Shown here one piece after another: positions 1-9,029 of a stretch of DNA of 64,000 nucleotides. The stretch is from Gammaproteobacteria bacterium (GTDB lineage Bacteria; Pseudomonadota; Gammaproteobacteria; Methylococcales; Methylomonadaceae), in assembly GCA_018830325.1 (NCBI GenBank), contig JAHJSQ010000074.1, forward strand, positions 1 through 64,000, given 5' to 3'. Made by a program: the position numbers and the translations under genes. The notes under the pieces were generated by a model that saw only the letters and a list, made by a program, of their open reading frames with translations, searched no databases and had not been told where the DNA came from. Positions within the stretch are counted from its first letter, which is position 1. Each line of letters starts with the position of its first letter.

Positions 1-156
1 AGCCTATTTGAAGTCCGAAGTAGGTTTTGTGTCGCTATCGCGACGCTTATATGGAGTCGGTTCGCGGACCGACAACCGCGATACTTTTCTTTGCTTGTCC
101 AAAGAAAAGTATCCAAAAGAAAAGACACCCGGAGGCCGCTGTATCCTGCGCGCTGA

Positions 157-254
157 CGATTTTGCCGAGGGTTTTAGGAAGGGCTATCACTAGCCCTTCC
201 TAAAACGAGCGGCATCCCTGCCGCTCCCCTAGCGGGCTATTCTCGGCAAAATCG
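157..254. repeat. Nested palindromic element (three hairpins)
   Basis: Three inverted repeats are nested. The outer arms CGATTTTGCCGAG (157-169) and CTCGGCAAAATCG (242-254) are perfect. Inside lie a perfect 15-bp hairpin with a 4-base loop (172-186 / 191-205) and an 8-bp hairpin (207-214 / 219-226). No credible gene overlaps it; the open frame at 8-193 ends in the hairpin and has no recognisable protein. The rest of 1-449 shows nothing else that I can name. It is probably a dispersed repeat or a termination region for the operon ending at 450. Confidence 0.7.
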
Positions 255-449
255 CAAGTGCTCGGCGCGGCCTAACGGGACCCAGGCGGGCGCCCTGAGT
301 CAAGTCAAATTGGCTGAACGTTCTAAGTAATCAGGAAAATATTTTGAGTTTAAAAACCGGAAACACAGCAATTAATTAAAAATGGTTTTTTCGATATCTT
401 AGGCTATTAGTGTTCGCTTGAGGAATTAAACTCAAACAGTATTGCAGCA

Positions 450-2462
450 TTATTTTTCTTCATGCAACCAACACGCCGAATAGTGCCCGGTGCGTGGTTC
501 GAGTTCCGGCGGTTCTTCTACATCGCACAGCCCTTTGATGGCATGCGGGCAGCGTGGATGAAAGTAGCAACCCGGCGGCGGGTGCAACAGACTGGGCGGT
601 TCGCCGCCCGGGAGTTCGCGTTCTTGAGCGGCATTCTCGGCATCGGGGTCGGCGGTGGCCGCCAGCAAGGCTTGCGTATAGGGATGCTGAGGAAAATCGA
701 GCAGATCGTCGACAGTGGCTGCTTCGACGATGCGGCCTCCGTACATGACGAAAATGCGGTCGGCGAAATGCCGCACGGTGGATAAATCGTGTGTGATGAA
801 GGCAAGCGTCAGCTCGCGCTTGTTTTGTATCGTTCGCAGCAGACGTAGGATCTCGACGCGTACCGAGGCGTCCAACATCGAGACAGGCTCGTCGGCGATG
901 ATCATCGCAGGTTGTAAAATCAACGACCGGGCAATGACGACCCGCTGTTGCTGACCGCCGCTGAGCATGTGCGGAAACTTCGGCAAATAATCGTCGGCCG
1001 GCGACAGGCGCACTTCCTCCAGTGCAGCGCGAATGCGTGCTTCACGTTCCTTCGGGTCGCTTACGCCGTGAATGATCAGCGGCTCGCTCAAGGCGCGACG
1101 GATTGTCATGAAGGGCGGCAGCGCGCCGAAAGGGTCTTGCTGCACATAGCCGACACGCGCCCGGTATTGCTTGAGTTCATGCTTATTTAAGTCATGCATA
1201 TGGCGGCCTTCGAAGACGACTTCGCCTTGAGTCGGCTTATGCAGACCGAGTAAGGTGCGCGCCAAGGAGCTTTTGCCGCAACCGCTTTCGCCGACGAAGG
1301 CAACCGCCTCGCCGCGATAGAGATGGAAATTTACGCCATTCACTGCGCGGACATAGCCCGCCCGGATAAATCCCCATTGCTTCAATTCGAACCAGGTATG
1401 CAGGTCTTGTGCAGTAACCAAAACCTCTTTGCTTAACGGCTGTGTTTCCAAAACGGGAGTCGGGGTTTTAATCAACTCCCGAGGGTTGGTTGTTTCGGTA
1501 GGGTCCGCATAAAGCCAACAACGAACTTCGTTTCGTTCCGATAAGGCTATCGGCATAGGGTCTTCATCGCAGCGGTCGAATCGGGCCGGACAGCGATCGA
1601 CGAAACGGCAGCCCGAAGGCAGCAGCATCAGATTCGGCGGTTGACCTGGAATGTGATCGGGTTGCCGGGTCTGATGCAGGCGCGGGACACTATCCATCAA
1701 CAGCTTTCCGTATGGATGGGCCGGTTTTGCAAAAAACTGCGCGGCACTGCTAAGTTCCACGATTTGACCCGCATACATCAGCGCGATGCGATCGGCGATT
1801 TCGCTGGACGTGGCGACGTCGTGAGTAATCAGCATGAAGCTGGTGCCCAGTTCCCGCTTGATGCGTTTCAATCGATTCATGATGCCGGCCTGCGTCAGAA
1901 CGTCCAACGCCGAAGTCGGCTCGTCCATGATCACCAGTTCCGGTTCCGCGACCAAGGCCATCGCCAGCACTACCCGTTGGCGCATGCCTCCGGAAAGTTC
2001 GAAAGGATAGCGCTTCAGAAAATCGCCGGAGACGCCTACCAGCTCGAACACTTCACCGGCACGGGCCATAGCTTTATTTCGGGACCAGCCGCGATGCACC
2101 CACAACGGTTCGGCCACTTGCTCGCCGACTCGCACGACCGGATTCAAGGCGTTCATCGAAGCCTGCATCACTAGAGAAATACGCAGCCATTGAACGTCCC
2201 TGCGAAAGTGCTCGGGATTTAGGGCCATGATGTCGACACCGTCAAGCAGCACTCGGCCCGAATATTGATAGACATTGCGCGGCAGTACCCGCAACAGGGC
2301 CTTGGCCAACGAGCTTTTGCCACAGCCCGACTCGCCAAGCACCACTAGCGCTTCATTACGCCGGATTTCGAAGTTCAAGCCGTCTACTGCAGTGACGACG
2401 CCGCGTTCGGTTTGATAGGCAAGCCTCAGATCTTCTACTTTGAGCAGGGGTTCTGTCATCAT
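450..2462 (-). CDS. Oligopeptide-type ABC transporter, fused dual ATPase
   Basis: This is the ATP-hydrolysing subunit of a peptide/nickel-family (Opp/Dpp) importer, with two ATPase domains in one chain. Domain 1 has Walker A GESGCGKSS, signature LSGGMRQR and Walker B VIMDEPTSALD. Domain 2 has GESGCGKSS, LSGGQQQR and IIADEPVSMLD. Each domain ends in the Opp/Dpp C-terminal region with clustered cysteines (CRFVDRCPARFDRC; CYFHPRCPHAIKGLC). The fused two-domain form resembles YejF. The start at 2462 overlaps the stop of the upstream permease (TAATG); an in-frame extension to 2567 would run through the permease gene and was rejected. It is last in a four-gene operon. The substrate cannot be told from sequence. 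Confidence 0.9.
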   Translation of the reverse strand: MMTEPLLKVEDLRLAYQTERGVVTAVDGLNFEIRRNEALVVLGESGCGKSSLAKALLRVLPRNVYQYSGRVLLDGVDIMALNPEHFRRDVQWLRISLVMQASMNALNPVVRVGEQVAEPLWVHRGWSRNKAMARAGEVFELVGVSGDFLKRYPFELSGGMRQRVVLAMALVAEPELVIMDEPTSALDVLTQAGIMNRLKRIKRELGTSFMLITHDVATSSEIADRIALMYAGQIVELSSAAQFFAKPAHPYGKLLMDSVPRLHQTRQPDHIPGQPPNLMLLPSGCRFVDRCPARFDRCDEDPMPIALSERNEVRCWLYADPTETTNPRELIKTPTPVLETQPLSKEVLVTAQDLHTWFELKQWGFIRAGYVRAVNGVNFHLYRGEAVAFVGESGCGKSSLARTLLGLHKPTQGEVVFEGRHMHDLNKHELKQYRARVGYVQQDPFGALPPFMTIRRALSEPLIIHGVSDPKEREARIRAALEEVRLSPADDYLPKFPHMLSGGQQQRVVIARSLILQPAMIIADEPVSMLDASVRVEILRLLRTIQNKRELTLAFITHDLSTVRHFADRIFVMYGGRIVEAATVDDLLDFPQHPYTQALLAATADPDAENAAQERELPGGEPPSLLHPPPGCYFHPRCPHAIKGLCDVEEPPELEPRTGHYSACWLHEEK

Positions 2463-3790
2463 TAGATCCGCCGTAGCCTGGGGTTGAACACGCGATCCAG
2501 CGCAAAACCGAGCAAGGCAAAACCCAGACCTGTCAGCATCAGCAGCAAAGCCGGAGCCAGCACCCAATAATAATAGTGATTGTACAGAGCGCTTTCGTTT
2601 TGCGCGTCATTGAGCACCTTGCCCCAAGTCGGCAGCACCGGATCGCCGAGCCCTAGCACCGCCAACGAGGCCTCCAGAAAAACGAAGGCCGGGATCAGCG
2701 TTACGAAGGTAGGAATCAGCACCGGCAGAATGCGCGGGACCAAGTAATGCAAAATGATGCGGCTATCGCTGGCGCCGTAGGCTTGCGCGGCCTGAATGTA
2801 CGGAGACTCGCGTATCGGCAGCAGCATTGCCCGGTACATTTTGGCGCTGGCGCTGAAGATGCCGAGCAGCACCACGACGCCCAGCATTAGCCAAATGCTG
2901 GTTGAATAGAGCGTTCCGACCATGACCAGTATCGGCAAAAGCGGTAAAATCATGTTGATTTCGGTGAGTCGTTGGATGGTGGCATCGAGGCGCCCGCCGA
3001 ACCAGACGCCGGCCGCTGCGATCACTAAGGTCGTCAGCGTCGTGCCGACAGCCGCCAAGAGGCCGAAAGCCAGCGCGATCGGCGTACCCCACAGCAGCGC
3101 GAGTAGCAAATCGCGGCGCTGATGATCAGTACCGGCGAGGCCGTGAACGCGCCCATAAACAACCAGTTCGGCGGTGATTTCGGCGGCTTCGTCGAATAAT
3201 ACGGCATCCAAGACCAGCGTGTAGCGTCCGGACAAAACTTCAGGGGAATCGGTATCGGGCCGCGCCAGCAAACCCACATGGGGGAGTTGGCCCAGACGGC
3301 GTTCCAATGCCCAATCCTGGGATAGCGAAAAACGGTCGTTGGCCGTGATACGACGTCCTCCTAAGGGTATTTCGCGCCCGTCGGGGGTATGCCAAGTCAG
3401 TCGGGCAAAGGGTTCCCGGGTGTGCTTTTCCGACTTCAGAAACAAGTTGATTTCACTCGGAAACGCGGAAAAATCATAGTCGAAATGTAAGGGTATTCTC
3501 AAGCGTCGACCGCCGGAGAAAGTCACCGATTTGGTTTCGGCGTCATGGCTGGAAATAATCAACGTTTTAGGCTTATTACCGCCTTTCAGTCGATTCAGCC
3601 ATACTGGTTCGGCATTTCGCGGATGCATGCGCCAATAGTCTCCACCGCGCCAACGATCGAGGGCCTCGTCATAGGGTATTGCGATAACCGTAACAATCGA
3701 TAAACCGACTAAACAGAAAATGATAGCCATGCCGAGTAACGCTGATGGATATCGGCGCAGTTCCCACAGTCGTTCGCTCCAGTATCTCAT
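2462..3790 (-). CDS. ABC transporter permease, DppC/OppC type with large insertion
   Basis: This inner-membrane permease has the binding-protein-dependent transport fold in its C-terminal half, including an EAA-like loop (IQAAQAYGASDSRIILHYLV). An N-terminal transmembrane helix at about residues 15-37 is followed by roughly 170 hydrophilic residues (about 38-215) before the remaining helices begin. DppC proteins are usually near 300 residues; this one is 442, and the insertion, probably periplasmic, accounts for the difference. It overlaps its neighbours by 4 bp upstream and 1 bp downstream, so translational coupling is likely. The insert might interact with the equally unusual binding protein of the same operon; that is inference. 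Confidence 0.88.
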   Translation of the reverse strand: MRYWSERLWELRRYPSALLGMAIIFCLVGLSIVTVIAIPYDEALDRWRGGDYWRMHPRNAEPVWLNRLKGGNKPKTLIISSHDAETKSVTFSGGRRLRIPLHFDYDFSAFPSEINLFLKSEKHTREPFARLTWHTPDGREIPLGGRRITANDRFSLSQDWALERRLGQLPHVGLLARPDTDSPEVLSGRYTLVLDAVLFDEAAEITAELVVYGRVHGLAGTDHQRRDLLLALLWGTPIALAFGLLAAVGTTLTTLVIAAAGVWFGGRLDATIQRLTEINMILPLLPILVMVGTLYSTSIWLMLGVVVLLGIFSASAKMYRAMLLPIRESPYIQAAQAYGASDSRIILHYLVPRILPVLIPTFVTLIPAFVFLEASLAVLGLGDPVLPTWGKVLNDAQNESALYNHYYYWVLAPALLLMLTGLGFALLGFALDRVFNPRLRRI

Positions 3791-4905
3791 CGGGAGACTC
3801 CAATACGTACGCGCGGATCGACGATGCCGTACACGATGTCCAGCACCAAGATGGAGAAGGCCAGCAAATATGCGAAGATCACCACCGAGCCGATGATGAC
3901 CGGCGTATCATGATGGCCGATAGCTTGAAAGATCAAAGTGCCAAGGCCTGGCCAGCTGAAGGTTCGTTCTAAAATGATCGCACCACTCCACATGCTGATC
4001 AGCATCAGCATGAAACTGGTAATGACCGGCGCCAGCGTCGGCCTTAAAATATAGCGCCGCTCTATCATCCGCGAAGGTAAGCCTTTTGCTCTGGCCATTT
4101 CCACGTAATCTTCGCTGGAGTGAATCAAAAAGAAGGTTCGCCAGGAATAGATCGAAATGAAAATTTGCGACAGCAGCATGGCCATTACCGGCAAAGCCAT
4201 GTGTTTCAAAACACTGAGCGTATAGTTCCAATTGTCTTCCGGCGGCGGCGCCCGCACCATGCCGCCGGCAGGCAGTATCGGCAAAAGGAAAGCGAAGCAT
4301 AGAATCAAAAAAATACCGTAGAACCAAGCCGGTGCCGCTGAAGTCGGAGCCAAAACAATGACGATACGATCCATGAAACTGCCGTAGTGCCGGGACAGCC
4401 ATAAGGCGGTATAGACGGACAAGAAAAAAATCAACAGATTGGCCGTGCCGAATAAAAGCAAGGTGGCCGGCAAGCGTTCTAGGATGATGGCATGGACTTC
4501 GCGCGAGCCCTTGTCGCTGTGCATCTGTTCGGCGCGCCCTAGATCAAGGCGCATCGCGCGGTAAAGATAACTGAAACTACGCAGCAGAAAAGGTCGGTCC
4601 AGGTTAAGTCTTTGAACTTCCAAGTCTACGCGGCGTTGTATCAGTTGATTACGCTCCGCGCTGTCGAGTTCGCGGAAAGACAAGTCGCCGCGCACGGCTT
4701 CGGAAATTTCGCTACGGATTTGCACCAGGCGCAATTCGTCCACGCGCCCTCCCATGTTGGCAATCAATATGGTGAGATAGACGCCGATCAAAACCATTAG
4801 CACCAACGCAATAATGCGTTTGCAGGTCAATAACAGCATCAGTTTGAGATCGCGAAGCAATCCCTCAGCTTTCTTCGGAATACTTGGGTTTTGGCTAAGT
4901 TTCAT
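3787..4905 (-). CDS. ABC transporter permease, DppB/OppB type
   Basis: First permease of the importer. It has an N-terminal helix (about residues 28-50), a soluble stretch, then about five helices with the conserved permease loop (DYVEMARAKGLPSRMIERRYILRPTLAP) and a C-terminal DPRVRIG motif typical of DppB. At 372 residues it is slightly longer than usual. Its start overlaps the binding-protein stop by 4 bp and its end overlaps the next permease start by 4 bp. It should heterodimerise with the DppC-like subunit and be driven by the fused ATPase. Confidence 0.9.
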   Translation of the reverse strand: MKLSQNPSIPKKAEGLLRDLKLMLLLTCKRIIALVLMVLIGVYLTILIANMGGRVDELRLVQIRSEISEAVRGDLSFRELDSAERNQLIQRRVDLEVQRLNLDRPFLLRSFSYLYRAMRLDLGRAEQMHSDKGSREVHAIILERLPATLLLFGTANLLIFFLSVYTALWLSRHYGSFMDRIVIVLAPTSAAPAWFYGIFLILCFAFLLPILPAGGMVRAPPPEDNWNYTLSVLKHMALPVMAMLLSQIFISIYSWRTFFLIHSSEDYVEMARAKGLPSRMIERRYILRPTLAPVITSFMLMLISMWSGAIILERTFSWPGLGTLIFQAIGHHDTPVIIGSVVIFAYLLAFSILVLDIVYGIVDPRVRIGVSR

Positions 4906-7436
4906 GGTTCGATACCTTCGGGAATCGATTCGTCGGCGGGTAAGGTTGCGAAGCCGTGAGAGGCGAACGACGGCAGCGCGATACGGTTGGATTTAACCGC
5001 CAGTTCCAGACTATTGGCGCCAGCACCGAGTCGAGAAATTTGTCTTGTCGTCAAAGTCACTCGCCAAATGCCGTTCTCGGACGGTTCAGCCTTACCTTTA
5101 AGCGAAAGTTTGCCATCGCCGTCAAACAATAAAAAGATGACTTCGTCGATGGCGTCCTGCGGATAGGGCTTTCCTTGAAATGTGACTTGCAAGTCGAATG
5201 TCGCAGGCTGACCGGCTTTAACGAGGATCGGACCGCCCATGACTAATTCGGGGATTTCCGGTTGAGCGAAGCGCAGCCATTTGTCGGCGGGGTCCGGAAA
5301 ATCTTCGTTACGGCGCAGCACGATGCTGCCTTCGAGCGGATGCACCGAATGCAGATAAAAAGGCCCATTGCCGATCCAAAAATGACCGCGTTCGGCATAC
5401 CAGTCGCTTAGTGCTTTGTAACGCGTTTCTACTTCGTCGGGACTCAAGTAGTGTTTCAGCAGCGAGGTAAAAGGAATAAAACCTTCAAGCCTAGCCGACT
5501 CGAGCAATTGTTGCATGATCGGCAAGCTAGGGCCGGACACCAGGCTCAACCAGTCGATTTGCAGATGGTCGGCTTTGTGCGAGGAAAAGGCCAGACGCTC
5601 GTTTTGTTCGGCTAAAATGCCCAGAGCCAAGGTATGCCAAGGTAAGACGCTAGGGCTCTTGTCGGCAACCGTAACCTCGGCGTCGGGATGGATTTGATCG
5701 CTATAGATGTCGATGATCAGCGGTTGTTTCGAGACGATACGCCATCCACGGAAATGACCCTGAAAGGATTCGAAATTGGGCACATGGGCGCTGTCGTATA
5801 ACGGACTATTCGGATCGGCCCGTTCGAAGCTAAGAATCCAAGGCAGCAGTAAGTCGGCCAGGGATAACGTAGTTCCGTCATGCCAGCGCCGTTGCCAATA
5901 ATCATCCCTATATCGAATACGAATGCGGCCGCGTGCCTCAAGGCCATCGGGGTATTTTTCGGCGACCGTGATGAAGCGCATGTCATGACTATTCCAGTCA
6001 ATCCAGGCATTGCCGGGAACGTTTATGGTTTCGGCTCGGTGTATCGTCAGCCAATCGTGACTGATGATCAATGGTACGCCATATTGGACTGTGACGTCGG
6101 CCGACTGGATATGCTGGGGCCAATACAGACCGGTAAATGGGTCCGGCAACAAAGGCGGGTCTTGCAGGGCGCGGATGATTTTTTGGTCGAAGATCCAGTT
6201 ACTGCCGGCGACTGGATTCCAAGGTTCGGTTAACAAGCCGGGCGAGCCGATGACCATGTTTCCACCGACTTGATCGTCGAATCGTAAGGTATAGGGCCAC
6301 AGTGCAGAGGCGGAAACACCGCCGGCTAGATCGACCGCCAATCTCACATTATGAGCCCGGGGCCAGGCATTGATTTGATCCACCAGCCATACCCGTACAG
6401 AATCTTCCAGCGCTAATTGCAATGCCCGGCTCATTAAAGCCCGACGCTCAGGCCAAGTGCGGTAATCGCGGCGTTGCAAACGATCGGCAATCTCGTCGAA
6501 TTCGGCCGAAGGGCGATAAGCCTGCCATAAAGGGTCGGCGCGGCCTTTGGAGGTGTAATAGTAGCTGAAATTATCGGTTAGATCGCGCTCGATCCGGCTG
6601 GCAACCCAACCGCCAGTGTACAGATGCCAATGGCCGGCATGGGGATCGCCGGCAAGCCAAATGCGTGAAGCTTCGCCGGCGGTGCGATAGAGGTAGCTGA
6701 TTTCGAACCCGAGATTCTCGAGCAGCGCGCCAATATAGTCGCCGATATTTTTGCGTGCATCTTCGGTTCGGATCAATAGACGCAAACGTACCGGCCGGTC
6801 TTGATACCACCAGCGGCCTTGTTCGAATTGAGCGCCCAAAGACTGCATTTCCCTATCGATGATGTGTTTGGCGGCTTCGGGATCGTGTTGATAACGCAGT
6901 TCTAAAGCTCTGGCAACGTCGGCCAAATGCGCATAGTCCGGAAATGCGGTGCTCAGTGGGAGAAAACGTGGGACAGCCAATCCGCCGTAGATTTCTTCGG
7001 CAATATAGCGGCGGTTGATCAGTTGATTGAGGGCTTCGCGTATCGCCGGAACATGAAAGGGATTGAGTTCGCCATTGGCGAAATGCGGGCCTGTCGGATT
7101 GAGGGTCAGTTCCACCGAGCTGCCGTAGGAAATATCGTAGTCGGCGTTTTTCGAATCGCGAAGACGCTGAAAAACCGTGGTGCTGGTGATAGCCTGCGTG
7201 AAAATATGATGGCTGCCGCTTTCGATCAGGTTGACCACCTGTCCTATATCACCTTGCTGGGTAAAGACGATCTGGTCGACCAAGGCGCCGCGGCGACCAT
7301 CGTTTTGTCGTTCTTCGGAAGATTGCCGACCGGTTTCGACGAAGGCTGGTGCCGAGTCCTCGTTTTTCCAGTAAAAAATGAAAATAAGCGCCGTGAGAAC
7401 CGATAGGGCAATCGTGGCAAGAACGGGTTTGTTCAT
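4902..7436 (-). CDS. Large family-5 solute-binding protein, membrane anchored
   Basis: Extracytoplasmic substrate-binding component of the importer, 844 residues against about 500-600 for ordinary SBP_bac_5 proteins. A hydrophobic N-terminal segment (about residues 5-22) with no lipobox cysteine suggests a membrane anchor rather than a lipoprotein. Family motifs appear in an unexpected order. The AIREALNQLINRRYIAEEIYGG stretch, normally in the second half, lies near residue 125. The RWHDGTTLSLADLL stretch, normally near the N-terminus, lies near residue 530 and is followed by NGPFYL...RRNEDF. About 100 C-terminal residues resemble an Ig-like beta domain. The gene is first in the operon, with about 130 bp before it. 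Ligand unknown; small peptides are the default guess. Confidence 0.85.
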   Translation of the reverse strand: MNKPVLATIALSVLTALIFIFYWKNEDSAPAFVETGRQSSEERQNDGRRGALVDQIVFTQQGDIGQVVNLIESGSHHIFTQAITSTTVFQRLRDSKNADYDISYGSSVELTLNPTGPHFANGELNPFHVPAIREALNQLINRRYIAEEIYGGLAVPRFLPLSTAFPDYAHLADVARALELRYQHDPEAAKHIIDREMQSLGAQFEQGRWWYQDRPVRLRLLIRTEDARKNIGDYIGALLENLGFEISYLYRTAGEASRIWLAGDPHAGHWHLYTGGWVASRIERDLTDNFSYYYTSKGRADPLWQAYRPSAEFDEIADRLQRRDYRTWPERRALMSRALQLALEDSVRVWLVDQINAWPRAHNVRLAVDLAGGVSASALWPYTLRFDDQVGGNMVIGSPGLLTEPWNPVAGSNWIFDQKIIRALQDPPLLPDPFTGLYWPQHIQSADVTVQYGVPLIISHDWLTIHRAETINVPGNAWIDWNSHDMRFITVAEKYPDGLEARGRIRIRYRDDYWQRRWHDGTTLSLADLLLPWILSFERADPNSPLYDSAHVPNFESFQGHFRGWRIVSKQPLIIDIYSDQIHPDAEVTVADKSPSVLPWHTLALGILAEQNERLAFSSHKADHLQIDWLSLVSGPSLPIMQQLLESARLEGFIPFTSLLKHYLSPDEVETRYKALSDWYAERGHFWIGNGPFYLHSVHPLEGSIVLRRNEDFPDPADKWLRFAQPEIPELVMGGPILVKAGQPATFDLQVTFQGKPYPQDAIDEVIFLLFDGDGKLSLKGKAEPSENGIWRVTLTTRQISRLGAGANSLELAVKSNRIALPSFASHGFATLPADESIPEGIEP

Positions 7437-7564
7437 GTGCTGCTCGCATCGGTAAAGTGGATGGAAAGCATTCGTTTGACACGGAGATTGTGCATGTCGG
7501 GCATGCTATGATTTAAAAAAAGCGATGTCAAACAGCTAATCCAGCTATAACAAATAAAGCAAAT

Positions 7565-8455
7565 CTAACGTAAGAAATCTTGCACTTCTTCCTGCGTCGG
7601 TAATCCGGGTCTGGCACCGGTCTTGGTACAACATAGCGCACCGGCCGCGCTGGCATAATTCAAAATATCCGGCCAGTCTTGACCTGCGGCCAATGCGGCG
7701 GCGAATGCGCCGTGAAAAGCGTCGCCGGCACCTGTGCTATCGATCGCGATCACAGGATAGGCCGGCAGCTCGCCTTGTTCATTACGGCGTTTCCAAATCA
7801 AGCCGTTTTCGCCCAAGGTGATCACGACAGCCGGTGATATTTCCGCCAGTCGACTCAATGCGGCGGGTATGTCCCCGGCGTATTGCAGCGCAAATTTTTC
7901 CGAAGCAACCAAGTAATCCGATAAGTCCAATAAGCCGATGCTGCCCTCGTGTACCGAGCCTGCGTCGAGCACGGTCGGAATACCGTTGTATCTTGCATAG
8001 CGCGCCAGTTGTAAGGAAATATTCGGTTCGTGACCGTCAAACAGCATAACCTTGGTTTCGATGTTCGAATAATCGATCGCACCGGCGGGCAAGGGTTGGG
8101 TTGCGCCTTTGTAATTGATCAGTGCGCGTCGGCCGTCGGGTTTGACCAGTATTGCAGACAGTGGTGTCGGTGCCTTGCCTCTAAAAACAAAACGGGTTTC
8201 GACGCCATCATCGAGCAATTCTTGCCAATGTTTGTTACCGAATAAGTCATCGCCTAAATAACCGGCAAAAGCCGCATTGAAACCGAGCCGAGCAACCGTT
8301 ATCGCGGCATTAGCGGCAGGCCCTCCACCGCAGCCGGCAAAGCGATCGGCAAACACTTTTTCATCGGCGCCGGGGTGAACCGGTACCGAAAGAATAAGGT
8401 CATAAGTGGCTTGTCCTACGCAAAGGACATCGATATTCGTCGTAGGCTGATTCAT
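7565..8455 (-). CDS. PfkB/ribokinase-family carbohydrate kinase
   Basis: Cytoplasmic ATP-dependent sugar kinase. The two family signatures are present: glycine-rich GGGPAANAAITVARLG near residue 40 and the catalytic DSTGAGDAFHGAF near residue 240, where the aspartate is the base. Length (about 296 residues) is normal. Segments such as INYKG and the C-terminal GARPGLP recall YihV-like (sulfofructose kinase) proteins, but the substrate cannot be assigned, as ribokinase, fructokinase and KDG kinase share these motifs. The start chosen is ATG at 8455; an in-frame ATG at 8473 is possible and neither has a strong ribosome-binding site. It stands alone, not coupled to the transporter operon. Confidence 0.85.
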   Translation of the reverse strand: MNQPTTNIDVLCVGQATYDLILSVPVHPGADEKVFADRFAGCGGGPAANAAITVARLGFNAAFAGYLGDDLFGNKHWQELLDDGVETRFVFRGKAPTPLSAILVKPDGRRALINYKGATQPLPAGAIDYSNIETKVMLFDGHEPNISLQLARYARYNGIPTVLDAGSVHEGSIGLLDLSDYLVASEKFALQYAGDIPAALSRLAEISPAVVITLGENGLIWKRRNEQGELPAYPVIAIDSTGAGDAFHGAFAAALAAGQDWPDILNYASAAGALCCTKTGARPGLPTQEEVQDFLR

Positions 8456-9029
8456 AAAGCGGAATAAATGCAAGTCGTTACTGAGACAAGTGTAATGCAG
8501 TTTACGATAATTCGATTAAAAACATCCAAATGGATGTATCCGTCGAGACTCGGATCGCGGGCCCCTGTCATTCTATACGTCAATAACGAAATTGGACATG
8601 CGGGAAATATCACACGTCAAAACTGTTAGCGGTTTTGGCTAGATTATCCAAGTAATTAACAATTAAATCTAAAAAGAGCATTTGGGGCTTTACCAAGCTG
8701 GTGAAAATGTTGTAAATCCTTCACGCTTCGACTTGACTCGGCACGAACGGTTTACACCATTGCCAACTACTCTTTGTTAGGTTACACCCATCGTAGATTG
8801 AAATTCGGCACCGGGGTGCCCGTCAAAGGACGCCGTTAATACATGCATTGTAGCAAAACCTTTTCCGATCACACCGGCGCCTCTTTAAGCATCGAACCAT
8901 CGCCCAAATTTGAAATGCGAAAGGTATAAAACGTGTATCTTGCTTTGATCGTTTTGCAAGTCCCAATAAAACCAGGTTTTATGCCATAATAGCGTGTTTG
9001 TTTTCATCATATTTTCGCCGGTTAAAGCC
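8456..9029. other. Intergenic stretch between kinase and metG
   Basis: About 570 bp without a supported gene. It lies between two divergent genes, so both promoters should be here. Around 8796-8840 there is a fragment of the dispersed palindromic family seen at 24536 (GTAGATTGAAATTCGGCACC...). A CATAAT box at 8985-8990 is a possible -10 for metG but no convincing -35 was found. Confidence 0.5.

Noticed and set aside
8-193. Open frame of 61 codons on the plus strand
   Set aside because: It runs through a nested palindrome, has no ribosome-binding site and no protein character.
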